From NCBI GenBank assembly GCA_004431415.1, contig QPMI01000252.1, positions 38,309-102,308 of the forward strand: a DNA stretch of 64,000 nt, written 5' to 3'. Of the stretch, positions 63,949 through 64,000 are shown in pieces. The DNA is from Cyanophora paradoxa (lineage: Eukaryota; Glaucocystophyceae; Cyanophorales; Cyanophoraceae). Each line of letters opens with the position of its first letter. The stretch's first letter is position 1. Position numbers and translations under genes: made by a program. The notes under the pieces are model-generated. The model was not told the origin of the DNA and did not search any database. It saw nothing but the letters and a program-made list of their open reading frames with translations.

Positions 63949-64000
63949 AGCGGGCCGGCAGCGCCTCAAACGGGAAAGAAACGGGAGGGAGAGAGAGAGA

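Noticed and set aside
1-64000. tRNA, rRNA or transposase genes
   Set aside because: I looked for T-loop-like GTTCGA motifs, rRNA signature blocks and transposase or reverse-transcriptase motifs on both strands and saw none. A tRNAscan and Rfam search would be decisive.

Overview
This window is nuclear DNA from a eukaryotic alga. It is extremely GC-rich, and nearly every gene is split by many introns of about 40 to 110 bp. Joining exons by eye at AG|GC and N|GT donors and at CAG acceptors restores complete conserved families, for example TFIP11/NTR1, a Deg protease, a TrpB2 tryptophan synthase, seipin, DHCR7, a CYP710/61 P450, LpxA and KdsB. A DNAI7/CASC1-type axonemal protein implies a motile cilium. 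Plastid-type proteins (a CQPW small membrane protein, a protein with a lumen-targeting signal, a DUF493 protein with a basic leader) imply photosynthesis. My best guess is a microalga with a complex plastid, haptophyte or pelagophyte-like, but the sequence alone does not settle this.

Layout. 0.6-6.5 kb: a large ARM/PLAT protein. 6.5-11.3 kb: small, mostly plastid or membrane proteins (DUF493, CQPW membrane protein, MAPEG, lumenal protein, zinc-finger protein). 13-19.5 kb: a Deg/HtrA protease and a WD40 protein, both on the minus strand. 19.7-23.7 kb: TFIP11/NTR1. 24.4-26.3 kb: F-box/LRR protein. 26.8-30.5 kb: sterol C-22 desaturase P450 and CMP-Kdo synthetase. 30.6-38.9 kb: SET methyltransferase, seipin, DHCR7, and a CCR4/nocturnin-type nuclease. 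39.4-47.2 kb: TKL-like kinase, SWIB protein, membrane glycosyltransferase, coiled-coil protein. 47.4-52.4 kb: DNAI7 and TrpB2 on a short divergent promoter. 53.4-59.9 kb: an unknown membrane-anchored protein, LpxA, DUF3501 protein, AUR1-like PAP2 lipid enzyme. 60.4-63.7 kb: a Cys/His-rich hypothetical protein and the C-terminal part of a 3-hydroxyisobutyryl-CoA hydrolase-like gene.

Organisation. From about 30.6 to 59.9 kb neighbouring genes alternate strand without exception, so they form divergent pairs on short shared promoters (often 85-230 bp) and convergent ends. The sequence around divergent starts has mixed composition and near-normal introns. Gene bodies and convergent ends are almost pure G+C, with monotonous C-rich introns whose donors read GTSCGCC or GCCCGCC and whose YTGAC-like branch motif sits next to the acceptor.

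Functional themes are lipid and sterol metabolism (P450, DHCR7, seipin, AUR1-like, MAPEG), a bacterial-type Kdo/lipid A route (KdsB and LpxA), plastid maintenance, and RNA processing. The most unusual signals concern introns: two introns in unrelated genes are 84% identical and differ only by transitions (introner-like); another intron carries an exact 92-bp copy of a kinase coding segment from 31.6 kb away; there are microexons down to 7 nt; and introns carry poly-C runs of 45 and 27 nt.
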